A DNA stretch of 13,288 nucleotides, taken from the NCBI GenBank assembly GCA_002898115.1, contig BDTL01000075.1:1-13288 (forward strand), read 5' to 3'. The position numbers were made by a program, and so were the translations under genes. The notes beneath the pieces are model-generated. The model was not told the origin of the DNA, searched no databases, and worked only from the letters and a program-made list of their open reading frames with translations. Of the stretch, positions 1 through 7,273 are shown piece after piece (position 1 is the stretch's first letter; each line of letters opens with the position of its first letter). The DNA comes from a bacterium BMS3Bbin02 (GTDB taxonomy: Bacteria > Actinomycetota > Acidimicrobiia > Spongiisociales > UBA5794).

Positions 1-59
1 TAGCAGCGTGATCGAGATACAACATCGAAACTATTGTGCCAGCTTTCCTGACCGTCCCC

Positions 60-83
60 GTCGGCGATACAGTGCGCGCCGAC
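60..83 (-). terminator. Possible hairpin downstream of the hydrolase gene
   Basis: A 7-bp perfect GC-rich inverted repeat (GTCGGCG at 60-66 and CGCCGAC at 77-83, 10-nt loop) lies about 45 nt past the stop codon of the minus-strand hydrolase gene. No U-rich tract follows on the minus strand, so it is at best a U-less terminator or RNA 3'-end structure. The rest of 1-127 shows nothing I can call. Confidence 0.22.
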
Positions 84-127
84 CCGTCACTCATCCAGGT
101 CCAGACATGTCTGCGGACGCCACCCGG

Positions 128-1270
128 TCAGCTCGCGATGCGTCGGGTGATGAACTCCAACACCGTGTTCTCGTAGGCGGCAGGATCGACATTCCACAGC
201 GTGCCCGGCGAACCGCCCTCGACCGTCACCACCGTCACAAGGCCATCGGGCACGGCCTCGGCAAACTCCTGCATGACTGACACCGGTGTCATTGGATCCT
301 CGGTCCCGACCAACAGCAGAATGGGCACATCAAACTGGCTTGCTCGATCGATCTGATTGACATCGGGCCAATCGACGCCAAAACGAACCCGAACGAGACC
401 GGACGTGAACGGCCGCAGAATGCCCGGAACTCCAAAGTCTGCAGCTGCCCTATCTACTGTTGCCTGCACATCGAGCACGGGCGCCTCAAGGACAACTCCA
501 GATACGGCAGTGAGGTCGCCGGCCTCGTGCAGATAGGTCATGATGGCGTTGGCGCCAAGATCCGACCCAACAAGAACGACACGCTCAGCGCCCTCGGACT
601 CGGCGAAACGAACCGCCGCTCTGACGTCCATCCACTCGTCGTACCCCCACCCGACAGCTGCCCCCGGGGCCTCAGGCGCCGTCCCATCTGAACGATACGA
701 GATGACCAGGACGGGAAGCCGTTGCTCCTTCAGGGCGGGAAGCAACCTCAACGCCTCACCGCGACCATCCCCCGCGCGACCATGCACATAGATCACCCAC
801 GTCTCGCCATCACCATCGACATACCACGCCGGATTGACGCCGTTTGATGTCACCGCCCGCACCGATTCGAAGGTGATATTGAGTGCCTCCTTCGGATCAC
901 CGAAGAACACATCACCCAACATACGGACCTTATCCCCACCCGAAAGCTCTCCGTCGATGGCCTTGAATACCCGCTCCACCTCGGTGTCAGACATCGAGAT
1001 GATCTCTGCAACCTGACCCTGAGCAGTCTCCGACTCGATGCTCCACAACCCGATTCGTTCGGTTTCGACGGTCCGCGCAAGCATGATGCGCCCTCCCCCG
1101 ACTCCGACGACGTCAATGTCGTAGGCGACATCGGTCACATGCTGGCTGAACATGTCTCTACCGATCGCCTGACTGAACTGCACGATCTTGGCGCCAAGCA
1201 CAAGGACTGTCACCACCAACGAGGCGAGGACAATGATTTTGTACCGCTGCGGCCAGGGGTTCGGATCCAT
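128..1270 (-). CDS. Membrane-anchored alpha/beta-hydrolase-fold protein, probably lacking the catalytic triad
   Basis: A 380-residue protein starting at ATG 1270. Residues 12-30 form one hydrophobic membrane segment; the remainder is a soluble region on a side of the membrane I cannot assign. The alpha/beta hydrolase fold begins near residue 157: strand plus HG turn at YVHGRAGD (161-168), nucleophile-elbow region VLVGSDLGANAI (232-243), acid loop VGTEDPMTP (321-329) with Asp325 as likely acid, and the final helix after WNVDPAAYE (359-367). The elbow reads G-S-D-L-G, so the nucleophile position of GxSxG is Asp237. Where related proteins carry the catalytic His shortly before this last helix, the sequence is EGGSPGT (351-357) with no His. 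It may therefore be a non-catalytic scaffold or use different chemistry. Residues 45-150 are a less recognisable N-terminal region. It is divergent from the SRPBCC gene; substrate unknown. Confidence 0.88.
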   Translation of the reverse strand: MDPNPWPQRYKIIVLASLVVTVLVLGAKIVQFSQAIGRDMFSQHVTDVAYDIDVVGVGGGRIMLARTVETERIGLWSIESETAQGQVAEIISMSDTEVERVFKAIDGELSGGDKVRMLGDVFFGDPKEALNITFESVRAVTSNGVNPAWYVDGDGETWVIYVHGRAGDGRGEALRLLPALKEQRLPVLVISYRSDGTAPEAPGAAVGWGYDEWMDVRAAVRFAESEGAERVVLVGSDLGANAIMTYLHEAGDLTAVSGVVLEAPVLDVQATVDRAAADFGVPGILRPFTSGLVRVRFGVDWPDVNQIDRASQFDVPILLLVGTEDPMTPVSVMQEFAEAVPDGLVTVVTVEGGSPGTLWNVDPAAYENTVLEFITRRIAS

Positions 1271-1276
1271 GCCGAA

Positions 1277-1282
1277 ACAATA
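1277..1282 (-). promoter_or_regulatory. Candidate leaderless-type -10 element for the hydrolase gene
   Basis: On the minus strand TATTGT (TANNNT consensus) sits exactly 6 nt before the ATG at 1270. Transcription would begin at or beside the A of the start codon. There is no purine-rich ribosome-binding site in front of this ATG and no good -35, which fits a leaderless transcript. This is inference from spacing only. Confidence 0.45.
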
Positions 1283-1373
1283 GTGTTAAAAGCCGATTGG
1301 GAAATTCGCCGCATCGGACCACCAACCGGCGCGCGAGGGTCAAACCGGACCTCCGCTAAAGACGAACCGCGCA

Positions 1374-1379
1374 TACACT
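1374..1379 (+). promoter_or_regulatory. Candidate leaderless-type -10 element for the SRPBCC gene
   Basis: TACACT (TANNNT consensus) is followed by exactly 6 nt and then the ATG at 1386, so the predicted start of transcription coincides with the start codon. No Shine-Dalgarno-like sequence precedes the ATG. It mirrors the spacing of the divergent promoter at 1277-1282 in the same 115-bp intergenic region. Confidence 0.45.
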
Positions 1380-1385
1380 ACGGTC

Positions 1386-1847
1386 ATGCCAACAACCATC
1401 ACCGTTGTACGCGCTATGGCGTTTCCCCGACACATTGTTTGGGAACGTCTTGCCGACATTGCATCCCACGCCGGCTGGATGAAGGAAGCAACGACAATCG
1501 AGTTCACTTCTGCCCAGCGTGCCGGTGTCGGCACCGTGGCTGAGGTGCCGACGCGGATCGGTCCATTCGTCGCTAGGGACCGAATCGAGTTCACGGCATG
1601 GAACGAACCAAGTGATCTCTCTGTTCGTCACTCCGGAGTGATCTCGGGTACTGGAACGTTCATGCTCGACGAGATGGGCCCGTCTCTCACAACGGTCACC
1701 TGGCAAGAATCCATCGGGTTAACCCTGCGCCTTGGTGGCAGGCTCGGTGAGCTCATCGCTCGCCCCATCATCACCCGAATCTGGGAACGCAACCTCAGGG
1801 ATCTGGAGACTCAGATCGCCGCGGTTCACGACATTTCACCCGCGTAA
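1386..1847 (+). CDS. SRPBCC (START/Bet v1-like) family protein
   Basis: A 153-residue cytoplasmic protein, the usual length for a single SRPBCC domain, with no signal peptide. The N-terminal beta strand and amphipathic helices (residues 3-31, including VWERLADIASHAGWM) match the family opening, in which a strand is followed by a helix ending in a W/H-rich turn. A run of beta strands follows (about 36-112). The long C-terminal helix is residues 113-147, RLGGRLGELIARPIITRIW and onward. Such proteins form a hydrophobic pocket that binds lipids, polyketides or aromatic ligands; the ligand and role here cannot be read from the sequence. It is divergent from the membrane hydrolase and lies 150 bp upstream of the aryl-CoA-ligase-like gene on the same strand, but co-transcription with it is unproven. 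Confidence 0.85.
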   Translation: MPTTITVVRAMAFPRHIVWERLADIASHAGWMKEATTIEFTSAQRAGVGTVAEVPTRIGPFVARDRIEFTAWNEPSDLSVRHSGVISGTGTFMLDEMGPSLTTVTWQESIGLTLRLGGRLGELIARPIITRIWERNLRDLETQIAAVHDISPA

Positions 1848-1876
1848 CCTCTCGTCAGGATATCCCGTCGCACAGT

Positions 1877-1904
1877 TGTCGGGAACACTCATTGCCGTGT
1901 CGGG
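1877..1904 (+). repeat. Short direct repeat upstream of the CoA ligase gene
   Basis: The heptamer TGTCGGG occurs at 1877-1883 and 1898-1904, 21 bp apart, which is two helical turns, so both copies would face the same side of the DNA. It lies in the 150-bp gap before the ligase gene. It could be a regulator site but may be chance in GC-rich DNA. I see no gene in this gap; a weak -10-like TACGGT is at 1946-1951. Confidence 0.2.
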
Positions 1905-1997
1905 CCTGATTGAATTGCTGAGCTGCCGCCACGCGTGCGCAATGCTACGGTGGCAGTGGAAGCCGGATATGTAAGGCGTAGAGAGACAGGAATCCTG

Positions 1998-3566
1998 ATG
2001 AACCACACCGTAGCTGTGACGGCAGAGGAGCTGACCTTTGCCCCGACATTCAATGTTGCCGTGCCATTCATCGACCGACACATCACCGAGGGACGGGCCG
2101 AAAAGGTCGCCATCCGGACAACTCACGGCGACGACATCACCTATGGCGATCTTGCAAAGGGCGTGAACAAGGCCGGGAACGCCCTCAGAAACCTTGGCCT
2201 TGGCAAAGGGGACCGGGTCCTCATGGTGGTCAAAGACGACCCCGCATTCGTCTACCTTTTCTGGGGCGCAATCAAAGCCGGATTCGTGCCTGTCCCCCTC
2301 AACACGCTCCTGCGCGCCAAGGACTACGAATTCGTGATCGGAGACTCCGCAGCGGCGGTCGTCGTGTGGTCACCCGAGTATGCCAACGAGGTACTCCCGG
2401 CGCTCGATGCCGTCACGCCCGGCCCAACCCATCGAATCCCGACTGAGGGCGACGGAACGACACTACGGTCGCTGTTAAGCGCTGCATCCTCCGATCTTGA
2501 ACCTGTCGACAGCACCGCACTCGACGACTGCTTCTGGCTCTACTCGTCCGGATCGACCGGGAACCCCAAAGGTACGATCCACCGCCACCGCGACATGGTG
2601 GTGACATCCCAGAGATACGGTGTCGAGACCCTCGGCGCCGGGGAAGACGATGTCTTCTTCTCCGCGGCAAAGTTGTTCTTCGCGTACGGCCTCGGCAACG
2701 GCATGACGTTCCCTTTGTGGGTTGGTGGTACCGCGATCCTCTACGACGGTCGCCCCACGCCGGAAACGACCTTCAATGTCATTGAAGAGTTCCGACCGAC
2801 ACTCTATTTCGGAGTCCCAACGCTATACGCAGCCCAGCTCGCCGGTTACGACGAGCTGGCGCCCGATATGTCCTCAGTACGTTTGTGTGTCTCGGCGGGA
2901 GAGGCGCTGCCACCCGACATCTTGCGCCGCTGGAAAGACCGAACCGGTCTCGACATTCTCGATGGCATCGGATCGACGGAGCTTCTACATATCTTCATCT
3001 CCAACGTGCCGGGTGACATTCGTCCGGGCGCAACCGGCAGACCGGTTCCCGGCTACGAGGCTCGGATCGTGGACGAGAACGGCGACGACGTCCCCGTCGG
3101 AACCGCGGGACGCCTTCTCGACCGTGGCCATTCGGCCGCCAGGGCGTACTGGAACAACCCCGAAAAAACTGCTGCGACGATGTACGGCGACGACTGGCTT
3201 GACACCGGTGACACCTACATGCGCGACGAAGAGGGGTATTTCTACTACCAGGGCCGAAGCGACGACATGATGAAGGTCGGTGGGATCTGGACCTCCCCAT
3301 TCGAGATTGAGGCGAAGCTCATGGAGCATCCCCTCGTCCTTGAGGCTGCAATCGTCGGTCGTCCTGATGACGCCGGTCTTGTGAAGCCTGCCGCAATCGT
3401 CGTACTCACTGATGCATCAGCCGGCAACGACGCCCTGGAGCAGGAACTCAGGGCATTGTGTAAGAAGGACCTCGCCCCGTACAAGTATCCCCGCTGGATC
3501 GAGTTCGTCGACGAACTGCCGAAGACCGCAACAGGCAAGATCCAGCGATTCAAGCTTCGCACATAA
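1998..3566 (+). CDS. Benzoate-CoA ligase-like acyl-CoA synthetase
   Basis: A 522-residue ATP-dependent acid-CoA ligase of the ANL superfamily, making an acyl-AMP and then a CoA thioester in the cytoplasm. I use ATG 1998 because AGG at 1988-1990 gives a 7-nt spacing; the frame stays open to a GTG at 1935. Visible motifs: ATP loop YSSGSTGNPKG (182-192), DGIGSTELLHIF (322-333), hinge-region GRSDDMMKVGG (419-429), and the C-terminal catalytic lysine K514 in PKTATGKIQR. The stretch AAKLFFAYGLGNGMTFPL (223-240) is characteristic of the benzoate/4-hydroxybenzoate ligase branch. Residues A229, Y230, A300, G325, H331 and I332 line up with those I recall as forming the benzoate pocket of BadA. The substrate is thus probably an aromatic or small cyclic acid, but this is inference. 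A Liv-type importer follows 165 bp downstream. Confidence 0.88.
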   Translation: MNHTVAVTAEELTFAPTFNVAVPFIDRHITEGRAEKVAIRTTHGDDITYGDLAKGVNKAGNALRNLGLGKGDRVLMVVKDDPAFVYLFWGAIKAGFVPVPLNTLLRAKDYEFVIGDSAAAVVVWSPEYANEVLPALDAVTPGPTHRIPTEGDGTTLRSLLSAASSDLEPVDSTALDDCFWLYSSGSTGNPKGTIHRHRDMVVTSQRYGVETLGAGEDDVFFSAAKLFFAYGLGNGMTFPLWVGGTAILYDGRPTPETTFNVIEEFRPTLYFGVPTLYAAQLAGYDELAPDMSSVRLCVSAGEALPPDILRRWKDRTGLDILDGIGSTELLHIFISNVPGDIRPGATGRPVPGYEARIVDENGDDVPVGTAGRLLDRGHSAARAYWNNPEKTAATMYGDDWLDTGDTYMRDEEGYFYYQGRSDDMMKVGGIWTSPFEIEAKLMEHPLVLEAAIVGRPDDAGLVKPAAIVVLTDASAGNDALEQELRALCKKDLAPYKYPRWIEFVDELPKTATGKIQRFKLRT

Positions 3567-3575
3567 CTCCGTGCC

Positions 3576-3597
3576 GGAGGATCGTGGGTGATTCTCC
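3576..3597 (+). terminator. Candidate U-less hairpin terminator after the CoA ligase
   Basis: Ten nt after the ligase stop codon, GGAGGATC (3576-3583) can pair with GATTCTCC (3590-3597) around a 6-nt loop, giving 8 bp with one G-U pair. No U tract follows. If it stops transcription, the importer has its own promoter; if it is leaky, it would set a lower importer level. Confidence 0.33.
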
Positions 3598-3672
3598 CCC
3601 TACATCGGTCAACGTTCATTGCTATGGTGAACTCACTCGCGAGCCTCTGATTCCAATGGGGCCCGGGAAACC

Positions 3673-3696
3673 CGACGTGGTCCTAGGACCACGTCG
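3673..3696. promoter_or_regulatory. Perfect 24-bp palindrome, likely operator of the importer operon
   Basis: The half-site CGACGTGGTCCT (3673-3684) is followed immediately by its exact reverse complement (3685-3696), with no spacer and no mismatch. It ends 35 nt before the ATG of the binding-protein gene. Length and symmetry suit a dimeric repressor, for example of the TetR type. There is no U tract on either side, which argues against a terminator. A TANNNT hexamer (TATGGT, 3623-3628) lies upstream and could be the -10, placing the palindrome in the 5' leader; this promoter call is weak. No regulator gene is in the window. Confidence 0.6.
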
Positions 3697-3731
3697 ACAA
3701 AGCATTCATCGCTGTATGGAGGGCATTGACT

Positions 3732-4976
3732 ATGAAACGTTCCTGGCTCAGAACCGTGAGCTTCACTTTGGCATTTGCGCTCGTTGTAGGCGCATGCAGC
3801 GCCAGTGGCGAGTCCACGACTACGACGGCGGGTGCGGCGGAGACGACCACTACACCCCCGCCAAGCACCGAACCGATAAAGATCGGTCTGCTTACTTCTC
3901 TGACCGCGACCTTTGCGCCCTGGGGCGTTTCGGCCCGCGACGGGATGAGGCTCGCCGTAGAAGAAATCAACGCAGCGGGAGGTGTCGACGGGCGAATGCT
4001 CGAACTTGTCGAACGCGACGATCAGTCAAACCCTGAAGAGGGTGCGAGCGGTTTCGAGCGGCTTGTTGAAGACGGTGTCGTTGCCATCGGCGGGGTGATC
4101 TCAAGCGACGTCGGCCTGTCGACAGCCCGACTTGCAGAGGAACTGAAGGTTCCACTCTTCCTCGTCAAGGCCGGCTCCGATGCCATCCTTACGACGGATA
4201 GCCGCTACACGTTCCGTACCTGCCTACCTGCAGCACCCATGGTCGCCGGTCCCGTGGCACAGTACGCCGCGAGCACCGGAGTTACCAAGGTCGGCGCCAT
4301 CGTGGCGGACTACGCCTGGGGACAGGCCGTGAAATCCGCTCTCGAAACAGAGTTCGCCGGCGTTGCGGGAGTCGACCTGCAGATTGAGGTAGCTCCGGTC
4401 CCTGAAAAGGACTTCGCAGCGTATCTCAGGCGGCTCGAGGACTTCGGTGCTCAGATCATCGTTGCTACAGGTCACCCACCAGGAGGTGTGTCGATCGTGA
4501 AGCAGTCCGACGACTTCGGGATGGATGTGACAGTCACCGGGTCATGGAACCCGCTGGGCCTCATCGTAGGTGCAGTCGGTGAGCAGGCATTCGATCGGTA
4601 CGCTGATTTCGCCTGTGTTGACTATGACAGCGCCGAGTACCAGGATCTCGCCCGCCGGTACCTCGCATTCTCCGAGAACACGTTCATGGAAGACGATGCT
4701 GTTGCCGGGTACGGCATTGTGCAAATGGTCGCCGAGGCGGTCGGTGCAGTCGGTGACGACCCTGCCGCCGTGGCCGCGTACATGCACGCCAACACGTTCG
4801 ACATCCCCGGATACTCATTCCAGTTGAGTTGGACGGAATGGGGCGAGTTGGCTACCGCCAAGGTGACGTTCGTCGTGATTCGTGAGATGGAGCCGCCCGA
4901 CGGTGTGAGTCCAGGCGCCAACTGGTATCCGGAGCTCCTCCTTCTGTCGGAGCCTCTCGAACCGTACGTCCCATAG
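3732..4976 (+). CDS. Liv-type ABC transporter substrate-binding lipoprotein
   Basis: A 414-residue extracytoplasmic solute-binding protein of the Leu/Ile/Val-binding (Peripla_BP_6) family. ATG 3732 is preferred over the in-frame TTG at 3726 because GGAGGG (3718-3723) is 8 nt from the ATG and only 2 nt from the TTG. The lipoprotein signal is clear: positive MKRSWLR, hydrophobic segment, lipobox VGAC with Cys22 as the lipidation site. A Thr/Pro-rich tether follows (29-48). The binding domain starts at IKIGLLTSLTATFAPWG (49-65), then DGMRLAVEEINAAGGVDGR (70-88), typical of the family's first lobe; second-lobe strands include KVGAIVADYAWGQ (186-198). These proteins bind amino acids, amides, urea or aromatic acids, so the ligand is open; the preceding aryl-CoA-ligase-like gene favours an aromatic acid. 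First gene of the transporter block; the stop is 8 nt before the next start. Confidence 0.92.
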   Translation: MKRSWLRTVSFTLAFALVVGACSASGESTTTTAGAAETTTTPPPSTEPIKIGLLTSLTATFAPWGVSARDGMRLAVEEINAAGGVDGRMLELVERDDQSNPEEGASGFERLVEDGVVAIGGVISSDVGLSTARLAEELKVPLFLVKAGSDAILTTDSRYTFRTCLPAAPMVAGPVAQYAASTGVTKVGAIVADYAWGQAVKSALETEFAGVAGVDLQIEVAPVPEKDFAAYLRRLEDFGAQIIVATGHPPGGVSIVKQSDDFGMDVTVTGSWNPLGLIVGAVGEQAFDRYADFACVDYDSAEYQDLARRYLAFSENTFMEDDAVAGYGIVQMVAEAVGAVGDDPAAVAAYMHANTFDIPGYSFQLSWTEWGELATAKVTFVVIREMEPPDGVSPGANWYPELLLLSEPLEPYVP

Positions 4977-4984
4977 TCAAGAGG

Positions 4985-5728
4985 GTGGCGCTCCTAGAGC
5001 TCGACGACCTTCACAAGCACTTCGGCGGCCTTCCGGCCGTTGACGGGGTAACGCTAGGGGTCGACGATGGCGAGATTCTCGCCATCGTCGGTCCCAACGG
5101 CGCGGGAAAGAGCACTCTGCTTAAGTCGATTATCGGGCTACTGAAACTGACGAGCGGTGTGATCCGGTTCGAGAACATCGACATCACGGGCATGTCAACA
5201 CATCGGATTCGTCAATCGGGCATCGCCATGGTGTTGCAGACCCCACGGGTGTTCCCGTCTCTCACTGTGCGAGAGAACGTCATGGTCGGAGCGATGTTCG
5301 GCAAGAAGTCGGAGCGACTATCCGACTCCGAAGCGTACGACGAGGCCGTCGAGATGCTCGGTTTTGTGGGGCTAGCGGACAAGAGCGAGTATTCGATTGA
5401 CCAGCTAAACCTCCACGAACAGCGTTACGTTGACCTTGCTCGGGCACTCACGGGTCGACCACGCCTACTGCTGCTCGATGAGGTGATGGCGGGTTTGAAC
5501 GACACGGAGACGCACGCCTCGATCGACATGATCCGAGCCGCTCGGGACCGCCTGGGTGTTACCGTGATCTGGGTCGAACATGTGATGAAAGCAGTGATGA
5601 ACCTTGCAGAGCGCGTGGCCGTGTTGGATTTTGGGCGGCTTCTCATTGATGGGGACCCGGAGACGGTGATGCGTGACCCGGCTGTGATTGAGGCGTACTT
5701 GGGGAAGGATGCGCTGCGGGATGCTTGA
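4985..5728 (+). CDS. LivG-type ABC transporter ATP-binding protein with atypical signature motif
   Basis: A 247-residue cytoplasmic ATPase of the branched-chain-amino-acid importer family, starting at GTG 4985, 8 nt after the binding-protein stop; only a poor purine run precedes the start, so translational coupling is likely. Walker A GPNGAGKST (36-44), Q-loop Q85 in VLQTPRVFP, Walker B LLLLDEVMAG (161-170) with Glu166, and switch His199 in VIWVEHVMK are all present. The ABC signature is unusual: where LSGGQ is expected, the sequence is LNLHEQR (141-147), lacking the Ser and both Gly. The C-terminal EAYLGKD (236-242) is the LivG-type ending. It should pair with the next gene product as a heterodimer. 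The intact Walker motifs argue that it binds ATP; its signature would serve the partner's ATP site. Confidence 0.93.
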   Translation: MALLELDDLHKHFGGLPAVDGVTLGVDDGEILAIVGPNGAGKSTLLKSIIGLLKLTSGVIRFENIDITGMSTHRIRQSGIAMVLQTPRVFPSLTVRENVMVGAMFGKKSERLSDSEAYDEAVEMLGFVGLADKSEYSIDQLNLHEQRYVDLARALTGRPRLLLLDEVMAGLNDTETHASIDMIRAARDRLGVTVIWVEHVMKAVMNLAERVAVLDFGRLLIDGDPETVMRDPAVIEAYLGKDALRDA

Positions 5729-6419
5729 GGTCTCAGGTCTTTCGACGGGATACGACTCTCATGTTGTGGTTCTTGGCGTGTCGGTTGACGTCCGTGAGGG
5801 TGAGGCCGTCGCCATCATCGGTTCCAACGGCGCAGGAAAGACCACCTTCTTGAGGGCGATATGTGGGCTGCTCCCTGTGTCCGCTGGAGACGTGCGATAC
5901 GAAGGCAGGTCAATCGCGAATCTCGCTGTCCACAAAGTCGCACGCGCAGGTATCTCCTTCGTGCCTGCGGAACGACACCTCTTCCCGGAGATGAGCGTCG
6001 CCGAGAACCTTGCCCTCGGAGCGTTCCCGAATCGACCCGACCCGGATCAGCAATCGCTGGTATTCGATCTCTTTCCCAGGCTCGCGGAACGGCGTCGCCA
6101 GGCCGCCGGGACGATGAGCGGAGGCGAGCAGCAGATGCTCGCTGTCGGCCGTGCTCTAATGTCTCGTCCGCGCCTGCTCATTCTCGACGAACCGACTACG
6201 GGTCTCGCTCCCAGGCTCGCCTCCCAAGCATATGAGTCACTCGCTGCACTGCGTACCCTTGGCATGACAATCCTGGTGGCCGAACAGCAGGTGCCGCTCG
6301 TCCTCGGTCTCGCCGACCGCGGCTACGTTTTGGAGAACGGCGCGATACAGCTCGAGGGCCCATCCGCCGAACTGAGGGACAACCCGACTGTTCAACGCGC
6401 CTACCTAGGAGTCGTGTGA
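5721..6419 (+). CDS. LivF-type ABC transporter ATP-binding protein
   Basis: A 232-residue cytoplasmic ATPase. I use ATG 5721, which begins MLEVSGLSTGY as LivF proteins usually do; it overlaps the preceding gene by 8 nt. In-frame ATGs further upstream would add residues lying inside the previous gene. Motifs: Walker A GSNGAGKTT (34-42), the family's VPAERHLFPEMSVAENL (81-97), canonical signature MSGGEQQ (132-138), Walker B LLILDEPTTGL (152-162) with Glu157. The switch position is Gln189 (VAEQQ) rather than His, which is normal in LivF proteins. The C-terminus NPTVQRAYLG (221-230) is also typical. It forms a heterodimer with the LivG-type ATPase to power uptake through the two permeases. It overlaps the next gene by 4 nt (GTGA). 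Confidence 0.94.
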   Translation: MLEVSGLSTGYDSHVVVLGVSVDVREGEAVAIIGSNGAGKTTFLRAICGLLPVSAGDVRYEGRSIANLAVHKVARAGISFVPAERHLFPEMSVAENLALGAFPNRPDPDQQSLVFDLFPRLAERRRQAAGTMSGGEQQMLAVGRALMSRPRLLILDEPTTGLAPRLASQAYESLAALRTLGMTILVAEQQVPLVLGLADRGYVLENGAIQLEGPSAELRDNPTVQRAYLGVV

Positions 6420-7273
6420 CTGCGGTAATCTTCGACGGACTCGTGCTTGGTCTCCAATTCGGTCTCCTGGGCGTTGGACTCACCGTGGTCTACGGCATGG
6501 GAGGCATACTCAACCTCGCCTACGGGTCAATAGCCGTGGTCGCTGCCGTGGTCATGTCAGTCAGCATGCGCGCAGGGTTGCAGGCCGGCCCGGCCGTTGT
6601 GCTCGGAATACTCACCGCCGCCGGGATTTCCCTTACGCTCAACTCCACAGTGCTCAAGCCCGTCTATCGACGACGGGGCGAGGACCGCGTGCTGCTCAGC
6701 CTGCTATTGACCATCGGTGTCGCTTTCATCATCGACGGTCTACTCGTTTGGCGCTTCCCCATCGAGGCTCTGGGCCTGAACGTGGGTTGGGAGCCGGTTT
6801 CGATAATCGGCGTGCGAATGCGCGCCGGCAGCCTCCTTGCGTCGGCCATCACCCTCTTGGTAGGCGGTTCCCTCATCTTCTTCTTCCGAGCCACCACAAC
6901 CGGTAAGGCTGTGCGGTCGGTGATCCAGGATGAGGTTGGCGCCCGGTTGTGCGGGGTGAACCCGGCAGCGGTGCGTACATTGATCTTTGCGCTAAGCGGA
7001 GTTCTCGGGGGCATCTTCGTTGCCACACAGGCAATGACCAGCCCGGTACCGATCAGTGCGGGGTTTGAGTTTACGATTACGGCTCTTCTTGTCACTGTCG
7101 TCGGGGGCCTCGGTAGTATTCGCGGCGCATTCCTCGCGGGTCTCATTCTGGGCATCGTCAACGCAATGAGCTCGTTCTACATCGGCTCCTACATCACAAC
7201 GATCATCCTGCTGGCAGCCGCCGCCCTCACGATCGTGCTTCGACCGTCCGGACTATTCGGGGAAAGAGCATGA
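6416..7273 (+). CDS. LivH-type ABC transporter permease
   Basis: A 285-residue integral membrane protein starting at GTG 6416 in a GTGA overlap with the LivF-type gene. Its length and roughly eight hydrophobic segments fit LivH. Family landmarks are GLLGVGLTVVYGMGGILNLA (16-35), the cytoplasmic loop TGKAVRSVIQDEVGARLCGVN (162-182), and VVGGLGSIRGAFLAGLILG (228-246), the region corresponding to the ATPase-coupling loop. It ends in the usual RPSGLFGE. It forms half of the transmembrane pathway with the LivM-type permease. The substrate cannot be read from it. Confidence 0.93.
   Translation: MTAVIFDGLVLGLQFGLLGVGLTVVYGMGGILNLAYGSIAVVAAVVMSVSMRAGLQAGPAVVLGILTAAGISLTLNSTVLKPVYRRRGEDRVLLSLLLTIGVAFIIDGLLVWRFPIEALGLNVGWEPVSIIGVRMRAGSLLASAITLLVGGSLIFFFRATTTGKAVRSVIQDEVGARLCGVNPAAVRTLIFALSGVLGGIFVATQAMTSPVPISAGFEFTITALLVTVVGGLGSIRGAFLAGLILGIVNAMSSFYIGSYITTIILLAAAALTIVLRPSGLFGERA

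Noticed and set aside
8..280. A 90-codon plus-strand frame at the left edge
   Set aside because: It overlaps the 3' end of the hydrolase gene, is Arg/His-rich, and has no ribosome-binding site or recognisable domain.
1315..1351. CGGACC repeated at 1315-1320 and 1346-1351, and partial likeness of 1316-1322 to the 24-bp palindrome half-site
   Set aside because: Six- and seven-base matches are expected by chance in GC-rich DNA, and there is no symmetry around them.
2722..3270. A 182-codon open frame inside the CoA ligase gene, same strand, other frame
   Set aside because: It lies wholly within a well-conserved ligase gene, is rich in Arg/Ser/Thr as GC-rich shadow frames are, and shows no recognisable domain or ribosome-binding site.
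5688..5720. Upstream starts for the LivF-type ATPase
   Set aside because: They add residues lying inside the preceding gene, while ATG 5721 gives the standard family N-terminus.
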